From contig NZ_LZSX01000088.1 of assembly GCF_001665835.1 (NCBI RefSeq), positions 62,001 to 126,000 on the forward strand: 64,000 bases of DNA, given 5' to 3'. This DNA comes from Mycobacterium colombiense. Its GTDB lineage: Bacteria > Actinomycetota > Actinomycetes > Mycobacteriales > Mycobacteriaceae. Position numbers and translations under genes: made by a program. The notes below the pieces were generated by a model, which was not told where the DNA came from, did not search any database, and saw nothing but the letters and a program-made list of their open reading frames with translations. Below are positions 8,069-17,838 of this stretch, one piece after another; position 1 is the stretch's first letter, and every line of letters begins with the position of its first letter.

Positions 8069-9325
8069 GTGACGTCCAGCGTTGCGGCCGAGTTCCGCTG
8101 GCGTGCATCGGGATTGACGCGGGCGATCGCGACGTGCGCGGGGTTCGCGATGGCCGCCGCCGTGATCGGCGCCCGGTGGCAGCTGATCGCCTTCGCCGCG
8201 CCGCTACTCGGCGTCCTGTGCTCGATCAGCTGGCAGCGGCCCGTCCCGACGATTCATGTGCACGGCGAGCCCGACGCCCAGCGTTGCTTCGAAACCGAGC
8301 AGGCACACGTCAGGGTATGGGTGACGCAGGAAGGCGCATCGGCCGTCCAGGTCACCATTCCGGACATCGCGGGCATGGAGCTCGAGATCCCCGAAGCCAT
8401 TGCGGGCCAGGAGAAGACCGTCACGGCCACCGCGTGGCGCTGGGGCCGGTATTCCATCGGTGCTCGCGTCGACGTCGTCGCCCGCGGTGGGCTGCTCACC
8501 GGCACGGCCACCGTCGGGGCCGCCGAGGTCATCGTGTTTCCGTTGACGCCGCCGCAGCCGACGCCGATCCCGCAGACCGAGTTGCTCGACCGGTTGGGCG
8601 CCCACCTGACCCGTCATATCGGGCCTGGTGTGGAATACGCCGACATCCGTCTCTACGTGCCCGGCGATCAACTGCGCGCGGTGAATTGGCCGGTGAGCGC
8701 GCGTCGCGGCCAACTGCATGTGACACAGCGGCTGACCGACCGCGCCGCCGACGTCGTCGTCTTGATCGATGGGTATCGCCAGCCCGCGGGTCCGGCGACC
8801 GAGGCCACCGAGCGCGTCGTGCGCGGGGCGGCGCAAGTGGTGCAAACCGCGCTGCGCCACGGCGACCGGGCCGGCATCGTCGCTCTCGGGGGCAACCACC
8901 CGCGCTGGCTGGGTGCCGACATCGGGCAGCGCCAGTTCTATCGGGTGCTCGACACCGTCTTGAACGCCGGCGACCGATTCGAACACACCACCGGCACGCT
9001 GGCGCCGCGCGCGGCGGTACCCGCCGGCGCCATCGTCATCGCGTTCTCCACGCTGCTCGACACCGAATTCGCCTTGGCCCTCATCAATCTGCGCAAGCGT
9101 GGCCATGTCGTGCTGGCCGTCGACATTCTGGACAGTTCGCCGTTCGAAGACGAGCAGGATCCCCTGGTGGATCGGATGTGGGCGCTGCAGCGCTCCGCGA
9201 TGTACCGCGACATGGCCACCATCGGCGTGGACATCGTGTCGTGGGCGGGCGACAGCGGTTTGGAACAGTCGATGGGTGTGGTGCCGGATCGCCGCCGACG
9301 GGTGCGGGGGAGGCTCCGTGGATAA
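8069..9325 (+). CDS. DUF58 domain protein (Rv3163c-like)
   Basis: A 418-residue protein with two hydrophobic N-terminal segments (about residues 20-55) followed by a beta-rich domain and a DUF58/VWA-like domain. The DUF58 hallmark is visible as GVEYADIRLYVPGDQLRAVNW. A VWA-like strand with ADVVVLIDGYR follows, although the full MIDAS pattern DxSxS is not intact. It starts at GTG 8069, seven bases after moxR3 stops; no other start fits. It is the usual partner of MoxR ATPases and is probably their membrane-tethered client or adaptor. Confidence 0.86.
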   Translation: MTSSVAAEFRWRASGLTRAIATCAGFAMAAAVIGARWQLIAFAAPLLGVLCSISWQRPVPTIHVHGEPDAQRCFETEQAHVRVWVTQEGASAVQVTIPDIAGMELEIPEAIAGQEKTVTATAWRWGRYSIGARVDVVARGGLLTGTATVGAAEVIVFPLTPPQPTPIPQTELLDRLGAHLTRHIGPGVEYADIRLYVPGDQLRAVNWPVSARRGQLHVTQRLTDRAADVVVLIDGYRQPAGPATEATERVVRGAAQVVQTALRHGDRAGIVALGGNHPRWLGADIGQRQFYRVLDTVLNAGDRFEHTTGTLAPRAAVPAGAIVIAFSTLLDTEFALALINLRKRGHVVLAVDILDSSPFEDEQDPLVDRMWALQRSAMYRDMATIGVDIVSWAGDSGLEQSMGVVPDRRRRVRGRLRG

Positions 9326-9782
9326 CGCCGGTGCGGGGGCGCTGGCGCGGGTGGGGGCGCCCGCGTTCGCGACGGGTTTCGGCCTGCTGATGGTGGGGCT
9401 GGCGGCCGACGGTTGGCAGGGCCCGGCGGTGGCCGCCTGGGTGGCGGCGCTGATCGCGGTCGCGGTGGGCACCGTATTCCGGCGCGCCGCAACGGTTGCC
9501 GTGCTGCTGGCGGCGATCACCGTGATGCTGACCGACCCGCCCCTGATCTTCGTTGCGTTGTCCGGATTGTGCGCCGCCGCCTACCTGGTATGCCGCCACG
9601 CGGTCGGCGCGGCCGCCCCGGTGGTGCTGGACAGCTGGCCGACCGCCGTTGGCGCCGTGGGGTTTACGTTCGCCGGACTGGTTGCGACGTCGTTTCCCTT
9701 GCAGTTGCCGTGGGTGCCGTTGGTAGCCCCGCTGGGGGCATTGGTGATCTACCTGCTGGCCGTCCGGCCGTTCATGAGCTGA
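9318..9782 (+). CDS. Small integral membrane protein (Rv3162c-like)
   Basis: A 154-residue, almost wholly hydrophobic protein with about five membrane segments. The GTG start at 9318 overlaps the DUF58 gene by eight bases and is preceded by GGGGGAGG, a good ribosome site. It closes the MoxR operon and converges on nuoN. No known domain is recognised. Confidence 0.75.
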   Translation: MDNAGAGALARVGAPAFATGFGLLMVGLAADGWQGPAVAAWVAALIAVAVGTVFRRAATVAVLLAAITVMLTDPPLIFVALSGLCAAAYLVCRHAVGAAAPVVLDSWPTAVGAVGFTFAGLVATSFPLQLPWVPLVAPLGALVIYLLAVRPFMS

Positions 9783-9786
9783 CCGG

Positions 9787-9805
9787 TGACGGCCGGACGC
9801 CGTCA
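9787..9805. terminator. Bidirectional hairpin between the MoxR operon and nuoN
   Basis: A perfect seven-base stem TGACGGC / GCCGTCA with a five-base loop fills the 20-base gap between two converging genes and includes the nuoN stop codon. There is no T-tract, so it would be a mycobacterial-style hairpin terminator serving both strands. Function is inferred from placement. Confidence 0.45.
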
Positions 9806-11392
9806 GTGCAGCAGCTGGGCGGCCTGGTCGGCGAGATCGAGCAGCGGCTGCGGGAAGATACCAAGCACGACGGTGACCGCGGCGCACACCGCGATGGCAG
9901 CCTTGCTCAAGATGCCCGGCGCCACCACGTGCGGAGTGTCCTCGGTCGCTTCGGTGAAGAACATCGACACGATCACCCGCACGTAGAAGTAGGCGGCCAC
10001 CCCGCTGGCAACCACACCGACGATCACCAGCGGCGCGGCGCCGCCCTGGGCGGCGGCCTTGAAGACGGCGAGCTTGCTGACGAAGCCACTGGTCAGGGGG
10101 ATGCCGGCGAACGCCAGCAAGAACATCGAAAACATCACGCCCACAATGGGTGAGCGCTGACCCAGCCCCGCCCAGTGTGAGAGCGTCGCGTCCTCGACCC
10201 CGTCGGCGTCGCGGATCAGGCCGACGATGGCGAACGCGCCGACGGTGCTGAAGCTGTAGGCCAGCAGATAGAACAGCGTGGCGGACAGGCCCGTGTGGTT
10301 GTCCGCGATGACGCCGGTGAGGATGAACCCGACGTGGGCGACCGACGAGTAGGCCAGCATGCGTTTGACGTCGCTCTGGTTGACCGCGGTGATGGTGCCG
10401 ACCGCCATCGTCAGGATGGAGATGGTCCACAGCACCGGGCGCCACTGATCGTGCAGCGGCGGCAGCGCCACGTAGATAACCCGAAGCAGCGCACCGAAAG
10501 CCGCGACCTTGGTGGCCGCCGCCATGAACCCGGTGATGGGGGTGGGTGCGCCCTGGTACACGTCCGGGATCCACGAGTGGAATGGAACGGCGCCGACCTT
10601 GAACAGCAGGCCGACCGACAGCAGCGCGACGCCGACCAGCGCCATGGAGGTGTCGCCGCGCGCGGCAAGCGCATCACGGATACCGGTCAGCAGCAGGGTG
10701 CCGGTCGCGCCGTAGAGCAGTGCGACACCGTAAAGGAAGAACGCCGACGAAAACGCACCCAGCAGAAAGTACTTCATCGCCGCTTCCTGCGAGAGCAGGC
10801 GGCGGTGACGGGCCAGGCCGCACATCAGGTACAGCGGCAGCGATAACACTTCCAGCGCAACGAACATGGTCAACAGGTCGTTGGACGCGGGGAAGACCAT
10901 CATGCCGCCGACCGACAGCAGCGCAAGCGGGAACAGCTCCGTCTGGGCGGCCCCGGCCCGCTGCGCCTCGCGCTCGGCGTCGCTGTCGGGCACCGCCGAT
11001 GCCTGCGGCGTGAAGGAGTCCAGGCCGCCCGAGCCGGCCGTGCCGACTCCCACGGAAACCGTGCTGTCCGCCTTGGCCTGCGTGCGTTCGGCGATGAAGA
11101 TCACCGCCATCACCGCGACCAGCAGCACGGTGCCCTGCAGATACAGCGTCGGGCGGTCAATGGCCATGGCGCCCAACACCGCGACGCGGCCCGAGCTTTG
11201 GATCGAACGGCTCACGGCGATGACCGCGACGAACGCCGCGATCAATCCGCCGAGCGAGAGCGTCACCTGCGCGGTGTAGCGAATTCGCCTGGGCAGGAAT
11301 GCTTCTGCGAGGACGCACACCACGGCGACGCCGAACACGATGAGCGTCGGGCACAGCAGGAAGTACTGGATGCTCGGGGTAGGGAGGGTCAT
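9803..11392 (-). CDS. nuoN: NADH-quinone oxidoreductase subunit N
   Basis: A 529-residue polytopic subunit of complex I, one of the three antiporter-like proton-pumping subunits (L, M, N). About 14 membrane segments are visible, with the conserved Proton_antipo_M core (YSSVAHVGFILTGV; WIPDVYQGAPTPITGF). An inserted loop at about residues 110-145 is rich in Ser/Gly/Ala/Asp and is typical of actinobacterial NuoN. It is the last gene of the nuo operon; its ATG overlaps the nuoM stop by four bases. Confidence 0.96.
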   Translation of the reverse strand: MTLPTPSIQYFLLCPTLIVFGVAVVCVLAEAFLPRRIRYTAQVTLSLGGLIAAFVAVIAVSRSIQSSGRVAVLGAMAIDRPTLYLQGTVLLVAVMAVIFIAERTQAKADSTVSVGVGTAGSGGLDSFTPQASAVPDSDAEREAQRAGAAQTELFPLALLSVGGMMVFPASNDLLTMFVALEVLSLPLYLMCGLARHRRLLSQEAAMKYFLLGAFSSAFFLYGVALLYGATGTLLLTGIRDALAARGDTSMALVGVALLSVGLLFKVGAVPFHSWIPDVYQGAPTPITGFMAAATKVAAFGALLRVIYVALPPLHDQWRPVLWTISILTMAVGTITAVNQSDVKRMLAYSSVAHVGFILTGVIADNHTGLSATLFYLLAYSFSTVGAFAIVGLIRDADGVEDATLSHWAGLGQRSPIVGVMFSMFLLAFAGIPLTSGFVSKLAVFKAAAQGGAAPLVIVGVVASGVAAYFYVRVIVSMFFTEATEDTPHVVAPGILSKAAIAVCAAVTVVLGIFPQPLLDLADQAAQLLH

Positions 11393-12972
11393 CGCGGTCC
11401 TTCGGCGGTCCGGTGTAGGTCGGCCGGTCTGGGTGTTCCCACCGGGACGGTCGGCTTGGGGTCATGCTGGCCGATGGTGGTCATGGTGTTCTCGACGGCG
11501 GGATTGATGATGTCGAGCACCGGCTTGGGATAGATGCCGAGCACCAGCAGCAGCGCGATCAACGGTGCGACGACGATCAATTCGCGTGCACGCAGATCGC
11601 CGATCTTTTCGTTGCCGCGGAGGACCGGCCCGGTCATCACTCGCTGGTACAGCCACAACATGTAGACCGCCGAGAGCACCAACGCGGTGACCCCGAACGC
11701 GGCGGCCAGCCAGTACCGGTTGAAAGTGCCCAGCAGGACCAGGAATTCGCTGATGAACGGGGCCAGGCCCGGTAGCGACAGGGTGGCCATGGCCGAGACC
11801 AGGAAGGTGCCGGCCAGTATGGGCGCCACCTTCTGCACGCCGCCGTAGTCGGCGATGGACCGGCTGCCGTGCCGCGATATCAGGAATCCGGCGATCAGGA
11901 AGACCGCGGCCGTGGACAGGCCGTGGTTGAGCATGTACAGCGTCGACCCGCTCTGTCCCTGGCTGGTCATCACGAAGATGCCCAGGATGATGAAACCGAA
12001 GTGCGAGATCGAGGTGTAGGCGATCAGCCGCATGATGTCGGTCTGGCCGATGGCGACGATCGCGCCGTAGATCACCCCGATGACCGCCAGCACGACGATC
12101 AGCGGGCGGAAATACGTTGAGGCACCGGGGAACAGCTGCAGGCAGTAGCGCAGCATTCCGAAGGTGCCGACCTTGTCCATCACGGCCATCATCAGCACCG
12201 CGGTGGCAGGGGTGGCCTCGACGGCGGCGTCGGGCAGCCAGCGGTGGAACGGCCATAGCGGGGCCTTGATCGCGAACGCGAACATGAAGCCCAGGAACAG
12301 CGCCTTGAACACAGCCGAGTCCGCGCCGTACCGGCCCGAGGCGACGCCGGCCACGATCTCGCGGAAGTCGAAGGTGCCCGAACCGTGTTGCGAGGTCACC
12401 ACATACAGCCCGATCACCGCAGCCAGCATGATCAGACCGCCGAACAGGTTGTACAACAAGAACTTCACGGCCGCGCGCGACCTGCCGGTTCCGCCGCCGA
12501 AGCCCCCGATCAGGAAGTACATCGGGATGAGCATGGCCTCGAAGAAGACGTAGAACAGCAGCACGTCCAGGGCGATGACCGAGATCAGCACCATCGACTC
12601 GATGGCCAGCGTCAGGGCGATGTAGGCCTGCACCCCGCGGCTACGCTCGCCCCCGTCGTTCCAGCCGGCCACCTGCAGCACCGGAATCAGCACCGCGGTC
12701 AGCAGCACCAGCACCACCGCGATGCCGTCGACGCCCAGGGTGTAGCCGGCGCCGAACGCCGGGATCCATTGGTGGCTTTCGACGAATTGGTAAGGCGCGC
12801 CACCGGTCTTGAACCCGGCGGTGACGACGACCGCCACCGCCAGGGTCAGGATGCCGAAGACCAGGCCCGTCCACTTGGCGAGCTGGCGCAGCCCGGGTGG
12901 CATCAAAATGATCAGCACGGAGCCGGCCAGCGGTACCAGCCACAGCACGCTCAGCCATGGAACGCTATTCAC
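11389..12972 (-). CDS. nuoM: NADH-quinone oxidoreductase subunit M
   Basis: A 527-residue antiporter-like membrane subunit of complex I. The family core AVEATPATAVLMMAVMDKVG and AYTSISHFGFIILGI marks the proton channel. A conserved glutamate in the VLLFYVFFEAMLIPMYFL segment and lysines in the central helices are present. It moves protons during NADH oxidation. The gene sits between nuoL (33-base gap) and nuoN (four-base overlap) in the minus-strand operon. Confidence 0.97.
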   Translation of the reverse strand: MNSVPWLSVLWLVPLAGSVLIILMPPGLRQLAKWTGLVFGILTLAVAVVVTAGFKTGGAPYQFVESHQWIPAFGAGYTLGVDGIAVVLVLLTAVLIPVLQVAGWNDGGERSRGVQAYIALTLAIESMVLISVIALDVLLFYVFFEAMLIPMYFLIGGFGGGTGRSRAAVKFLLYNLFGGLIMLAAVIGLYVVTSQHGSGTFDFREIVAGVASGRYGADSAVFKALFLGFMFAFAIKAPLWPFHRWLPDAAVEATPATAVLMMAVMDKVGTFGMLRYCLQLFPGASTYFRPLIVVLAVIGVIYGAIVAIGQTDIMRLIAYTSISHFGFIILGIFVMTSQGQSGSTLYMLNHGLSTAAVFLIAGFLISRHGSRSIADYGGVQKVAPILAGTFLVSAMATLSLPGLAPFISEFLVLLGTFNRYWLAAAFGVTALVLSAVYMLWLYQRVMTGPVLRGNEKIGDLRARELIVVAPLIALLLVLGIYPKPVLDIINPAVENTMTTIGQHDPKPTVPVGTPRPADLHRTAEGPR

Positions 12973-13005
12973 CAGCGCCGCTCCTTTTCATCTCGCCGTC
13001 CCGAA

Positions 13006-14892
13006 TCACCACAGTCTCACCGCCAGGATCAGCGCGATCACCAGCACCGCGCCCGTCAGCATCGACAGTGCGTAGTTGCGGGCGAAGCCGGTTTGCAGCC
13101 CCCGCAGCCGATTTGACGTCGAACTCACCAGCGCCGCCAGCGCGTTGACCGAGCCGTCGACACCCGCGTTGTCGACGTCGACGAGCGCCTGGGTCAGTTG
13201 CGCGCCCGGGCGCATGAAGACCTCTTCGTTGAAGGCGTCGCCGTAGAAGTCCTTGCGTACCGCCGTCGTCAGCGCCGACACGGAGAGCGGAGCCACCCGG
13301 GGGATCGGTATCTTCGCGTACAACCGGTAGGCCACCGCGATGCCGATGACCACGACACTCAGCGCCAGCGCGGAGCTGACCCAGACCGGGAACGCGTGGG
13401 TGACTTCCTCGTGCTTTCCGACGACGGGTTCGAGCCAGCGCTGCAGGGTGCCGCCGACCGCCAGCAGACCGCCGGAGAACACCGAGCCGACGGCGAGCAG
13501 AATCATCGGCCACGTCATCAGGCCGGGTGCCTCATGCGGGTGGGTGCCGGGACCCCAGCGCTTCTTGCCGAAGAACGTCATCAGCATCACGCGCGTCATG
13601 TAGAACGCGGTGACGCCGGCGCCCAGCAGCGCGGCCCCACCCAGCAGATAACCCCGGATGCCACCCGAGGCCAGCGCCGCCTCGATGATGGCGTCCTTGG
13701 AGAAGTAACCCGCGAAGGGCGGCACGCCGATGATCGCGAGGTAACCCAGGCCGAAGGTGACGAACGTGATGGGCAGCGCCGCACGCAAACCGCCGTAGCG
13801 GCGCATGTCCTGTTCCTCCTGCATCGCGTGAATCACCGCACCGGAGCCGAGGAACAGCCCGGCCTTGAAGAAGCCGTGGGTGAGCAGATGCATGATCGCG
13901 AAGGCGTAGCCGGCCGGCCCGAGGCCCGCGGCCAGCACCATGTAGCCGATCTGGCTCATCGTCGACGCGGCCAGCGCCCGCTTGATGTCGTCCTTGGCGC
14001 AGCCGATGAACGCTCCGAGCAGCAGCGTGACCGCACCCACGATGACGACTGCCAGCCGGGCGTCAGGGGACAGGTTGTACAACGGATTCGATCGCACGAT
14101 CAGGTACACGCCGGCCGTCACCATGGTGGCGGCGTGGATCAGCGCGGACACCGGGGTGGGGCCCTCCATGGCGTCACCCAGCCACGCCTGCAGCGGGACT
14201 TGGGCGGACTTGGCGCAGGCGCCCAGCAGCAACAGCAATCCCATGGCGGTCAGCGCGCCGTGGCCGGCGGCGGGCGCGCCGGCGAACACCCCGGCGTACG
14301 ACAGGGTGCCGAAAGTGCTGAACATCAAGAACATTCCCAGGGCCAGCCCGGCGTCGCCGACCCGGTTCATCACGAACGCCTTCTTGGCCGCGGTGGCCGC
14401 CGTCGGCTTGTGGTACCAGAACCCGATCAGCAGGTAGGACGCCAGGCCGACGCCTTCCCAGCCGACGTAGAGCACCACGTAGTTGTCGGCGACGACCAGC
14501 AGCAGCATCGAGGCCAGGAACAGGTTGAGGTAGCCGAAAAACCTTCGGCGGTCCAAGTCTTCGGCCATGTAGGCGACCGAATAGATGTGGATCAGTGACC
14601 CGACCCCCGAGATCAGCAGCACGAAACACACCGACAGCTGGTCGATTTGCAGCCCGAGGTCGACCTGGAGCTGGCCGACCGGGATCCAGCTGAACACCTT
14701 CTGGTGGATGACGCGGTCGTCGGCCGCGCGGCCGAGCAGCTCCGAGAGCAGGCTCAAGCCCACCCCGAATGCCGCCAGGGCGGTGGCGCAGCCCAGCCAA
14801 TGCCCCCACCGGTCGGTGCGTCGCCCGCCGAACAGCAGGATTGCGGCGCCCGCCAATGGCAGCGCGACCAGCAGCCAGGTGTATTGAGTCAT
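13006..14892 (-). CDS. nuoL: NADH-quinone oxidoreductase subunit L
   Basis: A 628-residue membrane subunit, the distal antiporter-like arm of complex I. Typical NuoL motifs include VGWEGVGLASYLLIGFW, AMEGPTPVSALIHAATMVTAG and LAASTMSQIGYMVLAAGLG. The C-terminus carries the extended lateral helix region (about residues 520-590) that clamps NuoM and NuoN. The length is normal for the family. It starts ten bases after nuoK ends. Confidence 0.97.
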   Translation of the reverse strand: MTQYTWLLVALPLAGAAILLFGGRRTDRWGHWLGCATALAAFGVGLSLLSELLGRAADDRVIHQKVFSWIPVGQLQVDLGLQIDQLSVCFVLLISGVGSLIHIYSVAYMAEDLDRRRFFGYLNLFLASMLLLVVADNYVVLYVGWEGVGLASYLLIGFWYHKPTAATAAKKAFVMNRVGDAGLALGMFLMFSTFGTLSYAGVFAGAPAAGHGALTAMGLLLLLGACAKSAQVPLQAWLGDAMEGPTPVSALIHAATMVTAGVYLIVRSNPLYNLSPDARLAVVIVGAVTLLLGAFIGCAKDDIKRALAASTMSQIGYMVLAAGLGPAGYAFAIMHLLTHGFFKAGLFLGSGAVIHAMQEEQDMRRYGGLRAALPITFVTFGLGYLAIIGVPPFAGYFSKDAIIEAALASGGIRGYLLGGAALLGAGVTAFYMTRVMLMTFFGKKRWGPGTHPHEAPGLMTWPMILLAVGSVFSGGLLAVGGTLQRWLEPVVGKHEEVTHAFPVWVSSALALSVVVIGIAVAYRLYAKIPIPRVAPLSVSALTTAVRKDFYGDAFNEEVFMRPGAQLTQALVDVDNAGVDGSVNALAALVSSTSNRLRGLQTGFARNYALSMLTGAVLVIALILAVRLW

Positions 14893-14902
14893 GTTGGCGT
14901 CT

Positions 14903-15202
14903 TCAGCCTTTGAGTAGGTTCGCGTCGTCGACGGACGCCGATTTGCGGGTACGGAAGATGGTCATGATGATGGCCAGTCCGATGACCACCTCGCAGGCGG
15001 CGACCACCATCGTGAAGAACGCGATCATCTGCCCGTCCAGGTGGCCGTGCATCCGCGCGAACGTGACGAACGCGAGGTTGACCGCGTTGAGCATCAGCTC
15101 GACGCACATGAACATCACGATGGCGTTGCGGCGCAACAACACACCGGAGGCTCCGATGGTGAACAGCAGCGCCGAAAGGTACAGGTAATTGGCCGGATTC
15201 AC
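14903..15202 (-). CDS. nuoK: NADH-quinone oxidoreductase subunit K
   Basis: A 99-residue subunit with three membrane helices, the normal size for NuoK. Glutamates inside helices (MCVELMLNAVNL and VVAACEVVIGLAI) are the conserved residues of the central proton path. The start is GTG at 15200-15202, preceded by AAGGAGG at six-base spacing and overlapping the nuoJ stop (GTGA). Longer in-frame readings run back through nuoJ and are not real. Confidence 0.95.
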   Translation of the reverse strand: MNPANYLYLSALLFTIGASGVLLRRNAIVMFMCVELMLNAVNLAFVTFARMHGHLDGQMIAFFTMVVAACEVVIGLAIIMTIFRTRKSASVDDANLLKG

Positions 15203-16023
15203 GACGTACCTCCTTGGGAGAGAGTCGGGCTCGGCTCGGGGGACGGGGACGGCGTCTTCTTGCCGTCGGCGCCGCGGCTTTGCAGCATCGGCGAGACCGA
15301 GAGCTTCGAGTACGAGCCATCCGGCAGCAACGCGGCAACGTCGACGGCGTTGTGGCGTGCGTACACACCGGGGCTGGGCAGCGGGGTGGGGTGCCCGCCC
15401 GACCGGAACCGTTCCTGCGAGAGCTCGCGCTGCGTCTTGCGGCGTTCGAAGCGCTCGCGGTGCGCCAGCACCATCGCGCCGACGGCCGCGGTGATCAGCA
15501 GCGCGCTGGTCAGCTCGAACGCCCACAGGTAGCGCGAAAAGATCAGCGCCGCCAGCCCTTCCACGTTGCCGTTGGCGTTGGCGGTGGTCAGTCCCGCGAA
15601 GCCGCCGGTGGTCACGTTGCCGATGGCGGCGATCAGCAGAATGCCGAACCCGATCCCGGCGGCCACGCCGACGAAGCGCTGACCGCGCAGCGTCTCCTTG
15701 AGCGATTCCGCCGAGTCCACACCGATGAGCATCAGCACGAACAAGAACAGCATCATCACCGCGCCGGTGTAGACCACGACCTGAACCACACCGAGAAACA
15801 GCGCGTCCTGGATCATGTAGAAGACCGCCAAGATGATCATGGTCATCGCCAGGAACATCGCCGAGTAGACGGCGTTGACGGCGGTGACCACACCGATCGC
15901 GCCGATCACGGCCAGGACGCCCAGCACCCAGAAGGCGACCGCTTCGCCGGTGGAGGTCCGGACGATGGTGTCCTGCGCAAAACTCGACGCCACGGCGACG
16001 GCGTGGCCGGCCAATCCGGTCAC
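15199..16023 (-). CDS. nuoJ: NADH-quinone oxidoreductase subunit J
   Basis: A 274-residue subunit with five membrane helices in the first 190 residues. The conserved helix VVQVVVYTGAVMMLFLFVLM holds the pi-bulge region typical of NuoJ. The C-terminal 80 residues are a Pro/Ser-rich cytosolic tail ending in repeated Ser-Pro, longer than in enterobacterial NuoJ but typical of mycobacteria. The GTG start overlaps the nuoI stop by four bases. Confidence 0.95.
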   Translation of the reverse strand: MTGLAGHAVAVASSFAQDTIVRTSTGEAVAFWVLGVLAVIGAIGVVTAVNAVYSAMFLAMTMIILAVFYMIQDALFLGVVQVVVYTGAVMMLFLFVLMLIGVDSAESLKETLRGQRFVGVAAGIGFGILLIAAIGNVTTGGFAGLTTANANGNVEGLAALIFSRYLWAFELTSALLITAAVGAMVLAHRERFERRKTQRELSQERFRSGGHPTPLPSPGVYARHNAVDVAALLPDGSYSKLSVSPMLQSRGADGKKTPSPSPEPSPTLSQGGTS

Positions 16024-16565
16024 CGGGAGTCTCCGGCCTGCGGGGTATCCCGCAACCCGTGTGCGGTCACATTGCCTTGGTAGTAGTCCTTGTCGGTGGC
16101 GCCTTCGGTCCTGGGGTGCGGCGGCGCGAGCATGTCCTGCAGCAGCGGCGCCAGCAACCGGTCCTTCTCGTAGATCAGGTCCGCGCGGTTGTCGTCGGCC
16201 ATCTCGTAGTCATTGGTCATCGTGAGCGCCCGGGTGGGGCACGCCTCGACGCACAGCCCGCAACCGATGCAGCGCAGATAGTTGATCTGGTAGACGCGGC
16301 CGTAGCGTTCCCCGGGCGAATACCTGAGTTCCTCGGTGTTGTCCGCGCCCTCGACGTAGATCGCGTCGGCCGGGCATGCCCAGGCGCACAATTCGCAGCC
16401 GATGCACTTCTCCAGACCATCCGGGTAACGGTTCAGCTGGTGACGGCCGTGGTAGCGCGGCATGACGGGGCCCGGCTTCTCCGGATACTCCTCGGTGACG
16501 TTCTTTTTGAACATCGATCCGAAGGTCACGCCGAATCCGGCTACGGCGTCCAAGAATTTAGCCAC
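16020..16565 (-). CDS. nuoI: NADH-quinone oxidoreductase subunit I (two 4Fe-4S)
   Basis: A 181-residue ferredoxin-like subunit that carries clusters N6a and N6b. Both binding motifs are intact: CIGCELCAWACP (about residues 54-65) and CIGCGLCVEACP (about residues 99-110). It passes electrons from NuoG towards NuoB in the peripheral arm. It overlaps nuoH at its 5' end by eight bases and nuoJ at its 3' end by four. Confidence 0.97.
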   Translation of the reverse strand: MAKFLDAVAGFGVTFGSMFKKNVTEEYPEKPGPVMPRYHGRHQLNRYPDGLEKCIGCELCAWACPADAIYVEGADNTEELRYSPGERYGRVYQINYLRCIGCGLCVEACPTRALTMTNDYEMADDNRADLIYEKDRLLAPLLQDMLAPPHPRTEGATDKDYYQGNVTAHGLRDTPQAGDSR

Positions 16566-17838
16566 GTGCTTTCTCCTTGCTCGCCGCCGCCAGCGATTTC
16601 TGGGCCGTCGATGGCAGCGGCGGTGTCGGGAATACGGGTGTGGTGTCGAGTGCGGCCGGCAGCTTCTTCGCGTCGCGGCGCAGCTGTTTCTCGAGCGCGC
16701 GAATGCCGGGCGCGCTGAACGGCTTTCGCAGCAACAGCACGAGCGCGGTGGCGAACACGACGCTGCTGACCACCAGGATCGGGGTCCAGTGCTGATAGCC
16801 CTGGTTCTGCAGCGTGCGAATGACGGCGGCGATCAGCACCCAGACCAGCGAGGCCGGGATCAGCAGCTTCCAGCCCAGCCCCATGAACTGGTCGTAGCGC
16901 AGCCGGGGCAGCGAGGCTCGCAGCCAGAAGTAGACGAACAGGAAGGTCCACATCTTCGCGGTGAACCAGAGCACCGGCCACCAGCCGGTGTTGGCGCCGG
17001 CCCACATGTTCAGCGGCCACGGCGCGTGCCACCCGCCGAAGAACAGGACGGTGGCCAGCGAGGAGACCGTCATCATGTTGACGTACTCGGCCAGCATGAA
17101 CATCGCGAACTTCAACGACGAGTACTCGGTGTGGAACCCGGCGACCAGCTCACCCTCGGCCTCGGGCAAATCGAAAGGCGCCCGGTTGGTTTCACCGACC
17201 ATCGAGATGAGGTAGATGACGAACGACGGCAGCAGCAGAAAAACGTACCAGACCCGGTCCTGCGCAGCGACGATCTGCGACGTCGACATGGTGCCGGCGT
17301 AGAGGAAGACCGCGGCGAACGACAGCCCCATCGCCACCTCGTAGGAAATGACCTGGGCGGTGGAACGCACCCCGCCCAGCAGCGGGTAGGTGGACCCGGA
17401 AGCCCAACCGCCGAGCACGATTCCGTACACCCCGATCGCCGACAGTCCGAGGATGAACAGCACCGCGACCGGCAGGTCGGTCAGCTGCAGCGGTGTGCGG
17501 TGGCCGAACACCGAAACCACCGGACCGAACGGGATGAACGCGAAGGCGGTGAACGCCGGAATCGTGGAGATGACCGGCGCCGCGAAATAGACGAACTTGT
17601 CGACCCCACCCGGGGTGATGGTTTCCTTGAGCGCCAACTTGATTCCGTCGGCCAGGCTCTGCAGGACACCCCACGGCCCCGCCCGGTTGGGCCCGGGCCG
17701 CAGCTGCATCCAGCCGAGGATCTTGCGTTCGAGCAGAATCGCCACCAGCACGTTCAGCATGAGGAACACAAAGATCGCCAGCGCTTTGCCGAGCACCAGC
17801 CACCAGGTGTCGTGCCCGAACGCGGTCAAGCCGGTCAT
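16558..17838 (-). CDS. nuoH: NADH-quinone oxidoreductase subunit H
   Basis: A 426-residue membrane subunit that forms much of the quinone chamber. Family signatures seen are RKILGWMQLRPGPNRAGPWG, ETNRAPFDLPEAEGELVAG and the acidic loop around EYSSLKFAMFMLAEY. The C-terminal 60 residues form a charged Pro/Ala-rich tail. The ATG at 17836-17838 overlaps the nuoG stop by four bases and beats a longer in-frame start that would lie inside nuoG. Confidence 0.97.
   Translation of the reverse strand: MTGLTAFGHDTWWLVLGKALAIFVFLMLNVLVAILLERKILGWMQLRPGPNRAGPWGVLQSLADGIKLALKETITPGGVDKFVYFAAPVISTIPAFTAFAFIPFGPVVSVFGHRTPLQLTDLPVAVLFILGLSAIGVYGIVLGGWASGSTYPLLGGVRSTAQVISYEVAMGLSFAAVFLYAGTMSTSQIVAAQDRVWYVFLLLPSFVIYLISMVGETNRAPFDLPEAEGELVAGFHTEYSSLKFAMFMLAEYVNMMTVSSLATVLFFGGWHAPWPLNMWAGANTGWWPVLWFTAKMWTFLFVYFWLRASLPRLRYDQFMGLGWKLLIPASLVWVLIAAVIRTLQNQGYQHWTPILVVSSVVFATALVLLLRKPFSAPGIRALEKQLRRDAKKLPAALDTTPVFPTPPLPSTAQKSLAAASKEKARG

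Noticed and set aside
9084..10574. Long minus-strand frame overlapping nuoN and the DUF58 gene
   Set aside because: It is an out-of-frame reading of nuoN with His/Arg/Gly-rich composition.
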